Assembly: GCF_903772925.1 (NCBI RefSeq)
Contig: NZ_LR812090.1
Coordinates: 3,903,830-3,967,829, forward strand
Origin: Alteromonas macleodii
Lineage (GTDB): Bacteria; Pseudomonadota; Gammaproteobacteria; Enterobacterales; Alteromonadaceae
Direction of reading: 5' to 3'
DNA length: 64,000 bases
The position numbers and the translations under genes were made by a program. The notes below the pieces were generated by a model. It did not search any database. It worked only from the letters and a program-made list of their open reading frames with translations, and was not told the DNA's origin. Below, in pieces: positions 18,084 through 27,209 of this stretch. The first letter of the stretch is position 1. Each line of letters starts with the position of its first letter.

Positions 18084-18633
18084 GTTTGCGATCCAATATG
18101 TGTATTTGAGTTACACTTGCATAGTTCGCCCTGTTTATTAACTTCATGGTTCCGTCGACTATTTCAACTTCGTGGTTACTTTTGTAAAACAAGCTAGAGA
18201 TATGGTCTCTGCGTTTTTTATTACTTTTCGAAACTAAGAACCATGCCGGGTAGGTCGCCAAACCGAAAGCTGCAACAGCAATTAAACTGTAGAAAACTGC
18301 TGGAGACATCGAAGGAGCCACGTAAAGGGAAAATAAAAACATAGCGATACTCAGAACCGTAAATATAGCAGTAATTTTACGTAAACGTATAACTTTTATA
18401 AGATTATTTTCCGCATCCAATAGCATCTTAAGACGCTTTTTCCAAAGGTTCTCGGTTTCAAGACTGGTGCTTACTTCTACCAAGCGTGGCTTGTTGCCAG
18501 CTGGCGCTGTATTTCTGAAATGTTGTGCTCGTTCAAACACATTTACCGCAGTACCGCTATCGATAGCGCTTTGAAAAGACTGCTCAAGCAGATCAGTTTG
18601 ATCAATTTGTTGGTTGTTATCGACTAATTTCAC
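18061..18633 (-). CDS. Unknown two-TM protein, first gene of the cellulose operon
   Basis: I do not recognise this 190 aa protein. It has a hydrophilic N-terminal half (1-85) with a predicted helical segment NLWKKRLKMLLDAENNLIKV, two adjacent TM helices (about 88-108 and 111-133), a basic turn SNKKRRDH, and a C-terminal soluble part of about 50 residues. Both ends are probably cytoplasmic. It overlaps bcsA by 23 bases and so is almost certainly co-translated with it. It matches none of the named accessory proteins I know (BcsD, E, F, G, Q, R). A role in assembling or regulating BcsA is inferred from position only. Confidence 0.75.
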   Translation of the reverse strand: MKLVDNNQQIDQTDLLEQSFQSAIDSGTAVNVFERAQHFRNTAPAGNKPRLVEVSTSLETENLWKKRLKMLLDAENNLIKVIRLRKITAIFTVLSIAMFLFSLYVAPSMSPAVFYSLIAVAAFGLATYPAWFLVSKSNKKRRDHISSLFYKSNHEVEIVDGTMKLINRANYASVTQIHILDRKLGLFASS

Positions 18634-18937
18634 TGCGCACGCTCTCCTGACTACTACACCACAAGTCTACTTCTGCACATCCGGAGGAAAAATTGCTGAA
18701 ACCATACTTACTGATTAATAATGATACGCTTACATACGCAAAAGAAAATTGGACTTTAGCTCATTAAACTTTGGTATAAGCCTTTAAAAATAAGGCCTGA
18801 CGTATACTCTGACGCCAAAAAACGGACCATTTGGATAAGTGTTGCGAGACGTTTTCACGGCCTAAAGCTGCTCAAATTTTGAGCTGAAAGAAGGCTAAGT
18901 TAGACTAATTGATTAGACAGGTGCGGTGAGAATAGTA
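18634..18937 (-). promoter_or_regulatory. Upstream region of the cellulose operon, with shared 12-base motif
   Basis: This 304-base gap contains no gene. It should hold the bcs promoter. At 18768-18779 the minus strand reads TTATACCAAAGT, identical to a site upstream of the PEP-CTERM gene. No convincing -35 box or c-di-GMP riboswitch was seen. Confidence 0.4.
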
Positions 18938-19426
18938 TTAAGGCTTTCTAAGCTTACTTAATATGCTGATCAAATTACTGATATTAAAAACAGTACCGAA
19001 AATACTGCCTACAGATAAGGCGTATAGCAGCCCTAATGTTTCAGCTGCTAGAAACACTTTTCTAATGGTATGTGTGTTTCGAATAACCAATGAACCTACG
19101 GTAAAAATAAGTGACGACGCATAGGCTATAAAAATTATCCAGCTGTGTTCTAACACAAACCATTCATAGGCGAGGAAGCCAAGGTTCACTGCTACGAAGA
19201 AAGCCAAAATAGCATTGCTTCTGTGTTTAATAGCAATAAAATTACGCACGCTTGCGAGTAGTGTACCGATGCCAGCAGCCATTGCGTCTAACATGAAAAA
19301 GTGGGCACTTAATGCACTTAAAGCAAACGCTGAAATAAGCAAATATTTGTCGACATTGGTTTGGCGATACCCAATAAAGTTTAAAACAACGGCTATCGCG
19401 CCAAAACCTTCTGCAACTATGTTCAT
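18938..19426 (-). CDS. YgjV family inner-membrane protein
   Basis: The 162 aa protein is almost entirely hydrophobic, with about five or six TM helices. The N-terminus EGFGAIAVVLNFIGYRQ and the NFIAIKHRS segment fit the YgjV/Imp family of small inner-membrane proteins, whose function is unknown. It starts at ATG 19426, 13 bases after the stop of trmN6, so the two may be co-transcribed. Confidence 0.75.
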   Translation of the reverse strand: MNIVAEGFGAIAVVLNFIGYRQTNVDKYLLISAFALSALSAHFFMLDAMAAGIGTLLASVRNFIAIKHRSNAILAFFVAVNLGFLAYEWFVLEHSWIIFIAYASSLIFTVGSLVIRNTHTIRKVFLAAETLGLLYALSVGSIFGTVFNISNLISILSKLRKP

Positions 19427-19439
19427 TTATATAAGCTCA

Positions 19440-20396
19440 TTAAAATTTAAGGTAAAAAGGCTGACAAAGGGCTTTGTATTCATTTGTGTAATTACCCTCG
19501 CGGTCTCTAATAACCAGCGCATTTTCATTCGCAACCTTTGTGGTAAAAAGCTGATGGTCTGCATACGCAGTGCAATCTGCATGTCCGCCGTCAGCATTCT
19601 TCATTACTTTGTTAAAGCGAAATGCACAAAGGTATGGGTCTTTATCCGATGTATGCTGTACATAAAGCATCGCTTCCAAGAATAAGCCATGACTAGCGGC
19701 GGTTTTGATAATGTCAGCTTCCATCGACGCAGGGTAAACGCAGTACATTTGCCCACTTTCTATCAATAATGCACTGCTAGCGTTAAAAAGCTCATTGGGG
19801 CTTAACGTAAATGTTTGCCTTGCTACCGAACGATTGTAGTTTTGCTTGTTGTATGCTTTTGAAAGTTTCGCTGGCGATTCGAAATACGGCGGGTTGGAAA
19901 TGATGGTGTCATACAAATAGGCTGGTTCAAACCCCGCCACATCGCAGTTGTGAATATGTAGCTGCCCTGCCCACTTTGAATTTTTGAAGTTAACTGCTGC
20001 CTGCGCCGCGGCATCCTTATCAATTTCGATGGCATCAATTTTGATAGCATCGACTCCAGCTGTATTGTTGTTATTACTTAACAGGCTTTCCCCTGATGAA
20101 ACAAAGCTGCTGGTGCTTTCTTTCTCTGCACTCTTTTTCTCAGTGCTGCCCGCACTTGAACTGTCTGCGCCATGGCTATCTAGCTCAAGATCACCGCCGC
20201 TTAATGGATAAAAGCCTTCGGCTTTTTGCGCCATCATTAGGGCTAAAATGCCACTGCCCGTACCAATATCTAAAATACGCGGGGCGTGACTAATGTCTGC
20301 ACGAAGGTTAGCCCAACTTCCTAAAATTAGGCTGTCGGTATTCACTTTCATGGCGCATTTATCTTGCGCTACGGTGAATTGTTTACAGCGGAACAT
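19440..20396 (-). CDS. trmN6: tRNA1(Val) (adenine(37)-N6)-methyltransferase TrmN6, with low-complexity insertion
   Basis: TrmN6 methylates A37 of tRNA-Val with S-adenosylmethionine. The start MFRCKQFTVAQDKCAMKVNT, the SAM loop LDIGTGSGILALMMAQ (42-57) and the catalytic NPPY (168-171) identify the family (E. coli YfiC). At 318 aa it is roughly 70 residues longer than usual. The excess is a Ser/Glu/Asn-rich segment at about 60-115 between strand beta1 and the acidic end of beta2, followed by a small tandem duplication (DAIKI then DAIEI). The core fold looks complete on both sides, so the insertion probably forms a flexible loop. Confidence 0.9.
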   Translation of the reverse strand: MFRCKQFTVAQDKCAMKVNTDSLILGSWANLRADISHAPRILDIGTGSGILALMMAQKAEGFYPLSGGDLELDSHGADSSSAGSTEKKSAEKESTSSFVSSGESLLSNNNNTAGVDAIKIDAIEIDKDAAAQAAVNFKNSKWAGQLHIHNCDVAGFEPAYLYDTIISNPPYFESPAKLSKAYNKQNYNRSVARQTFTLSPNELFNASSALLIESGQMYCVYPASMEADIIKTAASHGLFLEAMLYVQHTSDKDPYLCAFRFNKVMKNADGGHADCTAYADHQLFTTKVANENALVIRDREGNYTNEYKALCQPFYLKF

Positions 20397-20505
20397 TCGG
20401 AAGTCATATTACCTAGTGCGTTAAGAAGGCGCGCATTCTATACCAAGTTGGATTGCGCTTCACGTTAAGCTGGTGACATATACTGCTAGCGCTTATTAGC
20501 TGTGC

Positions 20506-21129
20506 CTATTGCCAGCGCTGCAGCGACATCATGTTTCTGGCCACATCCACGGCATGAACGGGGCGATATTTCTTTAACGGCCCTTTCATTATGCTTTGCC
20601 AAATAGGTGCGGTTTTCTGCGCTATATCTTCTAGCGTTCGTGATTCATCTCGCTCACCCAGTAGCAATGAAGGTCGAACTGCCGAGGCATGGGGTAATTG
20701 AGGCATACGCATAATGGCGTTTTCTAGCTCGCCTTTCACCCGTAAATAAAAGTTACTGCTTTTAGCATCAGCGCCAACTGAAGATATCCACACAAAACTA
20801 TCTGCCCTTTGAGCTCGGGTAAGCTGCGCAGCAACGTGAACATACTCAAAATCCACACGGCGAAAGGCTTGTTTAGACCCCGCCTTTTTAAGCGTGGTAC
20901 CCAGACAACAGTACACATGATTTACGCTAAAGTAGCCTTGATAGTCCTGTAGATTGTCGAAGTCGATAACTACAGGCTTTAGGCGATTGTGAGGGTCTTT
21001 AAACATACTGGAGGAGAGCGGTTTTCTGACTAAGCAGGTTACCTCATTGTACCGTCTATCCTGTAACAGCATATTTACAAGCGTTCGTCCTACTAAACCT
21101 GTCGCTCCTAGCACCATTGCGGATTTCAT
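20506..21129 (-). CDS. NAD(P)-binding oxidoreductase, NmrA/HTATIP2-like
   Basis: The 207 aa protein starts MKSAMVLGATGLVGRTLV, a GxxGxxG nucleotide-binding loop of atypical or extended SDRs. The middle reads FVWISSVGADAKSSNFYLRVKGELE, giving a YxxxK-like pair (YLRVK) as in the HTATIP2-like group. The substrate is unknown. ATG 21129 has AAGGTG at proper distance, while the GTG at 21138 has none. It diverges from the DPP-IV gene with 58 bases between. Confidence 0.82.
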   Translation of the reverse strand: MKSAMVLGATGLVGRTLVNMLLQDRRYNEVTCLVRKPLSSSMFKDPHNRLKPVVIDFDNLQDYQGYFSVNHVYCCLGTTLKKAGSKQAFRRVDFEYVHVAAQLTRAQRADSFVWISSVGADAKSSNFYLRVKGELENAIMRMPQLPHASAVRPSLLLGERDESRTLEDIAQKTAPIWQSIMKGPLKKYRPVHAVDVARNMMSLQRWQ

Positions 21130-21187
21130 ACGTCGCACCTTGTATCATAAATTGATATAACTACAATCAAACCTTCGACAGTCAAAT

Positions 21188-23413
21188 ATGCAGATAAAAA
21201 TGAAAAAAGCCCTTTTAATTGGAGCCGCTATGCTCTCTACTGCTTTAAACGCTGAAACGCTCACTATTGAGCGCATTTTCTCTTCTCCTTCACTTGATGG
21301 CAATGCGCCACGTTCATTGAAAGTATCCCCCGACGGCCAACGTGTTACCTTTTTAAAAGGTAAGCAAACTGACTACGAGCGCCTAGATTTATGGGAATAC
21401 CATATTGAAAGCGGTCAAACTCGCATGCTGTTCGACTCAAACGACCTTCAAAGCGGCGAAGAAGTCCTTTCTGATGAAGAAAAAGCGCGACGTGAGCGCA
21501 TGCGCCTATCTGGTAGCGGCATTGTTAGCTACCAATGGTCAGACGATGGTAAAGCATTGTTATTCCCGCTGGGCGGAGATGTTTTCTATCACAAGCTAGG
21601 TGAAAAAGGCGCAAAACAGCTTCTTGATACTGAAGCATTTGAAACTGATATTAAATTATCACCAAAAGGCAACTATATTTCTTTTATCCGCGACCAGAAC
21701 CTTTATGTTAAACACATAGAGTCAGGAAAAGAGACAGCAATTACCAAAGAAGGCGGCGGCAACATAAAATTTGGTATGGCTGAGTTTGTAGCCCAAGAAG
21801 AAATGGGCCGCATGACCGGATATTGGTGGTCGCCAGATGAAACTAAAATTGCTTTCACCAAGGTTGATGAAAGCCCAGTAGACGTGATCACGCGTTCTGA
21901 AATCTATGCTGACGACATCAAACTTATTGAACAAAAATACCCAAAAGCGGGGACGCCAAACGTATTGGTTGAACTTGCTATTCAAGACATCAACTCTGGC
22001 GATCGTACTTGGGTTGATTTAGGTAAAGACAAAGACATTTATTTTGCCCGCGGTAAGTGGATGCCAAATAGCACTACCTTTACCTACCAGTGGCAGACAC
22101 GCGACCAGCAAACACTGGAGCTTCGCGCCTTCGACCTGAACAGCAAAAAAGAAAACGTATTGCTTACAGAAACAAGCGATACCTGGGTAAACCTGCATGA
22201 CGACCTTTACTTCCTAAAAGAAAAAGGCCAATTCATCTGGGCATCTGAGCGCGACGGTTTTAAACACCTTTACCTATTTAACAACAGCGGCAAGCTAATT
22301 AAACAACTAACCAAAGGTGATTGGGTAGTTGATAGCGTTGAAGCTATTGATACCGCAAACAACCGCGTGTATTTCTCTGGTCGCAAAGACACACCACTAG
22401 AAAGTCATGTTTACAGCGTACCTTTAGATGGCGGTGATATCTCACGCGTAACTGAGTTAGGCGCGTATCATAGTGCTGCGTTTAGCAAAGATGCTTCAAT
22501 TTTTATTGACCGTTTCTCAACTATTAATTCCCCTGCACAGGTAAGCTTAAACAGTGCAAACGGCGAGCGAATTACTTGGCTTGAAGAGAACAAGGTTGAA
22601 GAAGGCCACCCGCTACACGCTTATATGGACAGCTGGACAGCACCTGAGTTTGGTGACATTACTACTAAGGATGGCGCAACGCTTAAGTATCGCATCTACA
22701 CGCCTGACAGCGCTAAGCAAAACCCTGAGCAAAAACACCCGGTTATTGTTTACCTTTATGGCGGTCCGCACGCACAAGTGGTAACAAACAGCTGGGCGGG
22801 TAACCGTGGTTTGCTATTCCAACACTGGGTTGATCAAGGCTATGTGGTATTTACGCTAGATAACCGCGGCTCTAACTATCGCGGCAAAGGCTTTGAAGAT
22901 CCTATTTATAAAAAAATGGGCTTTATTGAAGTAGACGATCAGGTTGCAGGCGTAGAGTTCTTGCGCACACTTCCTTTCGTTGATGCTGAGCGTATTGGTG
23001 TTCATGGCCACAGCTATGGCGGCTACATGACGCTAATGACCATGTTCAAAGCAGGTGACTACTTCGCAGCGGGTGTATCGGGCGCGCCGGTAACCGACTG
23101 GCGTTTGTATGATACTCATTACACCGAACGTTATATGGGTAACCCAAATACAGATGACGATGCTTACACCGCATCTTCAGTATTCCCTTACGCGAAAGAC
23201 TTAAAAGGCGACCTTTTAATTTACCACGGCATGGCAGATGACAACGTACTGTTTACGCACTCAACCATGCTATACAAGCACCTTCAAGACTTGGCAATTC
23301 CGTTTGAAACTATGGATTACCCAGGCAAGAAGCACAGTATCCGTGGTAAGCAAACGGGCATTCACTTATATAAAACGATTACTAACTTCTTTAACCGTAA
23401 CTTGAAAGACTAA
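21188..23413 (+). CDS. Dipeptidyl-peptidase IV-type S9 family peptidase
   Basis: This exported serine peptidase removes Xaa-Pro/Ala dipeptides from peptide N-termini. The 741 aa protein has a signal peptide (to about residue 22, LNAE), an N-terminal beta-propeller, and a C-terminal alpha/beta-hydrolase. The triad is visible: Ser609 in GHSYGGY, Asp684/685 in GMADDNV, and His716 in KKHS. FVAQEEMGR is the conserved Glu-Glu motif that binds the substrate N-terminus in DPP-IV. An ATG at 21200 (MKKALLIG) is an equally good start. It is followed by a strong terminator and fits a peptide-scavenging marine bacterium. Confidence 0.93.
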   Translation: MQIKMKKALLIGAAMLSTALNAETLTIERIFSSPSLDGNAPRSLKVSPDGQRVTFLKGKQTDYERLDLWEYHIESGQTRMLFDSNDLQSGEEVLSDEEKARRERMRLSGSGIVSYQWSDDGKALLFPLGGDVFYHKLGEKGAKQLLDTEAFETDIKLSPKGNYISFIRDQNLYVKHIESGKETAITKEGGGNIKFGMAEFVAQEEMGRMTGYWWSPDETKIAFTKVDESPVDVITRSEIYADDIKLIEQKYPKAGTPNVLVELAIQDINSGDRTWVDLGKDKDIYFARGKWMPNSTTFTYQWQTRDQQTLELRAFDLNSKKENVLLTETSDTWVNLHDDLYFLKEKGQFIWASERDGFKHLYLFNNSGKLIKQLTKGDWVVDSVEAIDTANNRVYFSGRKDTPLESHVYSVPLDGGDISRVTELGAYHSAAFSKDASIFIDRFSTINSPAQVSLNSANGERITWLEENKVEEGHPLHAYMDSWTAPEFGDITTKDGATLKYRIYTPDSAKQNPEQKHPVIVYLYGGPHAQVVTNSWAGNRGLLFQHWVDQGYVVFTLDNRGSNYRGKGFEDPIYKKMGFIEVDDQVAGVEFLRTLPFVDAERIGVHGHSYGGYMTLMTMFKAGDYFAAGVSGAPVTDWRLYDTHYTERYMGNPNTDDDAYTASSVFPYAKDLKGDLLIYHGMADDNVLFTHSTMLYKHLQDLAIPFETMDYPGKKHSIRGKQTGIHLYKTITNFFNRNLKD

Positions 23414-23488
23414 TACGGTTAGAGCCTGGGGCCTGTTGACTCTACTGTACATACAAACTCAACAAGCCCTAGAAATGAGTGAAAAGCA

Positions 23489-23521
23489 AAAAGCGATGCT
23501 TATTAAGGCATCGCTTTTTTG
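23489..23521. terminator. Rho-independent terminator after the DPP-IV gene
   Basis: The stem AAAGCGATGC / GCATCGCTTT with an 8-base loop has A and T runs on both sides. It follows the peptidase stop by about 75 bases. Confidence 0.88.
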
Positions 23522-23649
23522 TTTGGTCACTTTAATTAACGCTTATTTTGTACATGTTTGCGTTGTAGCGCTTTCTGCACTTGTAGGGTGATTAGACTTT
23601 CTTCACTTGCTGCTTACAAGCATCAATCAATTTTCACAGAATGCAGATA

Positions 23650-24024
23650 CTAGCTAAACATCTGGGTTGCTAGGTTTTGCTGTACCGCCTGAGCAGACGA
23701 TGCACTTAGTTCAATCTCAATAGGATCGGCTTTGCCCGACAGCCAAATTTTAAGCTCGGCGTCAGTATCAAAATGCCCTGCTGTCTCAACGATAAACTGG
23801 GTAATAGATTTGTAAGGGATAGAGTGATAATTCACTTTGCGCCCGGTAAGGCCTTGCTTATCAATAAGGATTAGGCGCTTGTTCGTGAATACACTTAAAT
23901 CGCGCACTAGCTTAAACGCAGAGGTAACGGTTTCGTTAGCAGCAAGTATAGGCGTAAGCTCTTCTTGAACATCTGAAGCGCTCGTCTCGCTTGCATTACC
24001 CATGATGGTATCAAATAAACCCAT
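23650..24024 (-). CDS. PH domain-containing protein (bPH/DUF1696 type)
   Basis: The 124 aa soluble protein consists almost wholly of a bacterial PH-like domain: KLVRDLSVFTNKRLILIDKQG followed by YHSIPYKSITQFIVETAG is typical of the YvbH/DUF1696 group. The function of these domains is not well known. The start is 12 bases after the restored-frame stop of the PAS-GGDEF-EAL gene, so the two are probably one transcript. Confidence 0.82.
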   Translation of the reverse strand: MGLFDTIMGNASETSASDVQEELTPILAANETVTSAFKLVRDLSVFTNKRLILIDKQGLTGRKVNYHSIPYKSITQFIVETAGHFDTDAELKIWLSGKADPIEIELSASSAQAVQQNLATQMFS

Positions 24025-24035
24025 GACATTTCCTT

Positions 24036-24168
24036 TTAGGCAGAGGCAAGTTTAACTCGCCATTGAACTCTATGCGCCAGCGGTTTGGGTTTATCTAAAA
24101 CGAAGCCCTGACCGAAGTCTACTTTAAGCTCTCGTAGTACCTCAGCAGTCGCGTTATCGACCACAAAC
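24036..24168 (-). pseudogene. Out-of-frame 3' end of the EAL domain
   Basis: On the minus strand this stretch reads FVVDNATAEVLRELKVDFG and then QGFVLDKPKPL, the expected continuation of TVAE in EAL domains, but it lies one base out of frame with the main gene. Adding one base (T on the plus strand, A on the coding strand) between 24168 and 24169 restores GCC GAG TTT, that is Ala-Glu-Phe. It is either a true one-base deletion or a sequencing error. Confidence 0.9.
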
Positions 24169-27013
24169 CGGCCACGGTCTGTTTCCCCATGCTGTGCGCA
24201 ATATTATTTATCGCTGTTACTGTAGCATGATCGATAGGATCGTGAACGATATTTCGCACAAAGGAGCCGTCAATCTTAACGTAATCAACATCAAGATTTT
24301 TGAGGTAGGTAAATGATGACATACCTGCGCCGAAATCATCTAAAGCAAAGCTACAACCTAAATCGCGCAATGTTGAAATAAAATGTTTAGCGGCACTCAA
24401 ATTAGTTACCGCTGTTGTTTCTGTAATCTCAAAACAAATTTTCTCAGCAGGTACCGAAGTACTTTGCATACGCTTGGCAATGTTGTGCAGCGCCATTTCA
24501 TCACCTAGCGTTATCCCAGATAAGTTAATAGCGACCTTACCCACGTTATCAATGTGAAAGGGGTTACTTTCGAGTGTTTTTAGGGTGTTATCCACTACCC
24601 ACATATCCACCTTGTTCATTAAGCCGTGTCGCTCAGCTAGCGGAATAAATAGACCAGGACTAATTAGCCCGCCCTGTTGCCCGTTAAGCCGAAGTAGGAT
24701 CTCATAGTGCTGTAAGTGGTCAGCCATCTCTTCATCGGATACATTGAGCGGCATTATTGCTTGGCTGTACAACTCAAAGCCGTCGTTTTGCAAAGCGTGA
24801 TGTAACGCATGTAGTACTTGGTTTTCACTATCATTAATAGCCATTTGTGAATCTGTATCATGAAACACAAAATACCGGTTTCGGCCCAAGTGTTTGGCTT
24901 TGTAACACGCATTGTCAGCAGCTTTGATTAGCGCTTCCGCACTTTGCGTGGTTTCGTTAATTTCTATTACCCCAATGCTTGCGCCTACAAAGAACAACTT
25001 GTCGTCATAAACAAAACGGTAGTTTGAAATAGCCACTAAAAGCTTATCTAGGCGCCTTGTTACCTCGTCTAGGCTCTGGTTGCGAAATATGATGCAGAAC
25101 TCGTCGCCACCTATGCGAGCAAGTAAGTCTTGCCCATTTACATACTGTCTAAAAATAGTAGAAATTTCTTTTAGCAGCTTATCGCCAGCCGGATGACCAC
25201 AGCTATCGTTTACCAGTTTGAATCGGTCCATGTCGATAAAACACATCACGCTTTGTTGGCAGTAAGCACGAGGTATTTCTATATTTGCCACTTTTTCAAA
25301 ACCGGCAGGGGTTAAACATTTTTCATCGCCATGTGGCTTGGGCAGGTTTTGGGTGTCTTCGAGTATTTCTCTTAACTTTTCATCAAAGGCATAGCGATTA
25401 AATAAGCCTGTAAGCTGGTCGTGGTTAGCTTGAAAATACACTTCTTCCTGTAAAGCTAACTCTTTGGTAACGTCCCTAGCTATGCCTTCAACGGCAACTA
25501 ACAGACCTTGGTCATCGTTTATCGGCGTGTCAGAGAACTCGATAGCTAACGGCTCGCCTGTTCGGCCTTGATACCACACAACATAAGGTTCGGGCTTTTC
25601 ACCATGGGCTATAGTTTGTTGTATATTAAACAACTCGTCTGGCACTTGACGTACATAGCGAGATTCATTTTCGCAAAAGTCTTCCGCCGTAAAGCCAAGG
25701 ATCTTTTCAATTCCCGCGCTTACATAAACAAAGTTATGGTCAACAGTTTTGGTATACACAAAGTGGCGATGCATACCGTCAACCAAACGGCGGTATTTTT
25801 CTTCACTTTCTTTTAGGTCACGCTGTGCACGGAAACGCTCGGTAACGTCTCTAATCGTAATTGCTATGTTTTCGCCGGCTTTGACCACTTGTATTTTAAT
25901 CCATTCTGGCATTATTTTATCGCTGCCTACCGCGATACGAGCCTCGTAAGGCACGCCATTAGCAGCCACATTCTTTACGCTCTCAAATTGATCTTGCATA
26001 CCTAAGTAACGGGCTTGTTCTGCCAAACTCATAAATCGCAATGCGTCACAGGCGCCACGGAATAAATATCGGCTGTATGAGTTTGCTTCCACGAGCGAAA
26101 AGTCATCATCTGTAGGCTGATAAATAAGTAGAGCGTCAAGTGAAGCTTCACTGGCCGTTAAATAGCGCTGATGGCTTACAGATAGGTGAACTGCACCCTT
26201 AAGCTGTTTGTGCAGAACGTAACTCACCAGTGCTGACATCAATAGCCCAATCATTATTATCAACAAACCCGCGTTATAAAGGCTAAGTTGAGATTGCATA
26301 CTGAGAAAAAGCTCTCGCTCTAAGAAGGTGAATGGCTCAAGCCTTACAATGGAGCCATCGTTCAATAGCTCACCGCTTTGGAACAATATTTCGTTGTCAC
26401 CCTGAAGCTGAAAGTTAAACTGCGGGCCCACTAGCTCGCCTAACATTACGCCTAAAATAGTTTGTACATCAAAGCCTGCTACGAGAAACCCATGTTTTGG
26501 CTCTTGGGGGCTGATAGCTCTGCCTACAACGATAAAGTGATGCTCAGCGGTGTCTGAATACAAAAGCGTACTTTGTAAGCCCTCTGAAAACCGGGATATG
26601 TTTAAGCCTAGTGCTTCCATTGGCTGGCCAATCAAGCTGTTGTCTATGCGGGTTTTAATACCCTTGGAGGGAGTCGCCACCCAAGCTATCTCACCGTTAG
26701 CATTGATAAATACTAATGAAGAAACCCCCTTTTGCATGCCCATTAGAGACAGGGCCTGCGCATTAAACCAATCAACTTGGTTAGGTTCAAAGGTAGGCCA
26801 GTTTTGCATAAGGTTATGCAGTGCTTGAATGCGTTCGCTAGAGAAAACCTCTAGGCTTATTTTAACCTGTTCGGCTACCGACTGGGCCTTTGAAATACGC
26901 GCAGTACGTTCGTCGTTTTGAATAAACACACCCGCAGATACAAAGAGTAGCGCAAGGAAGGTAAATAAAACTGTAGGTAAGGCATAAATACGATGATTAA
27001 GTTTGTTTAACAT
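24119..27013 (-). CDS. Membrane PAS-PAS-GGDEF-EAL protein, EAL domain frame-shifted near its end
   Basis: This is a c-di-GMP turnover protein of 964 aa. Domain order: TM helix (about 13-33), periplasmic sensor (35-240), second TM (243-265), PAS segments (about 280-395 and 400-515), GGDEF (about 525-710, intact GGDEF at 635-639, no RxxD inhibitory site seen), and EAL (from about 735, EILLR at 771-775, DDFGAG, and KIDGSF). From residue about 949 the frame changes to nonsense and stops at 24119. The other frame continues the family consensus to a stop at 24036. The loss removes the late conserved Glu and Gln of the EAL active site, so phosphodiesterase activity is doubtful while cyclase activity may remain. 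Confidence 0.92.
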   Translation of the reverse strand: MLNKLNHRIYALPTVLFTFLALLFVSAGVFIQNDERTARISKAQSVAEQVKISLEVFSSERIQALHNLMQNWPTFEPNQVDWFNAQALSLMGMQKGVSSLVFINANGEIAWVATPSKGIKTRIDNSLIGQPMEALGLNISRFSEGLQSTLLYSDTAEHHFIVVGRAISPQEPKHGFLVAGFDVQTILGVMLGELVGPQFNFQLQGDNEILFQSGELLNDGSIVRLEPFTFLERELFLSMQSQLSLYNAGLLIIMIGLLMSALVSYVLHKQLKGAVHLSVSHQRYLTASEASLDALLIYQPTDDDFSLVEANSYSRYLFRGACDALRFMSLAEQARYLGMQDQFESVKNVAANGVPYEARIAVGSDKIMPEWIKIQVVKAGENIAITIRDVTERFRAQRDLKESEEKYRRLVDGMHRHFVYTKTVDHNFVYVSAGIEKILGFTAEDFCENESRYVRQVPDELFNIQQTIAHGEKPEPYVVWYQGRTGEPLAIEFSDTPINDDQGLLVAVEGIARDVTKELALQEEVYFQANHDQLTGLFNRYAFDEKLREILEDTQNLPKPHGDEKCLTPAGFEKVANIEIPRAYCQQSVMCFIDMDRFKLVNDSCGHPAGDKLLKEISTIFRQYVNGQDLLARIGGDEFCIIFRNQSLDEVTRRLDKLLVAISNYRFVYDDKLFFVGASIGVIEINETTQSAEALIKAADNACYKAKHLGRNRYFVFHDTDSQMAINDSENQVLHALHHALQNDGFELYSQAIMPLNVSDEEMADHLQHYEILLRLNGQQGGLISPGLFIPLAERHGLMNKVDMWVVDNTLKTLESNPFHIDNVGKVAINLSGITLGDEMALHNIAKRMQSTSVPAEKICFEITETTAVTNLSAAKHFISTLRDLGCSFALDDFGAGMSSFTYLKNLDVDYVKIDGSFVRNIVHDPIDHATVTAINNIAHSMGKQTVAGLWSITRLLRYYESLK

Positions 27014-27209
27014 GTGCCTACCTCTGGAAACGTGCTGAGGTAGACTAAAGTAGAATTATGAAATAAATATGAATTGCCTAATACACGATCTGGAATAGGC
27101 TCTAGCGTAATCGAAGCGTATCTGGCACTGTATAGTTTTTTATATTTAATACATGAAGGTACGTAAACCTTAGCGTGTTAAAAACACATTATTAAAAGAG
27201 CGGTATTAA

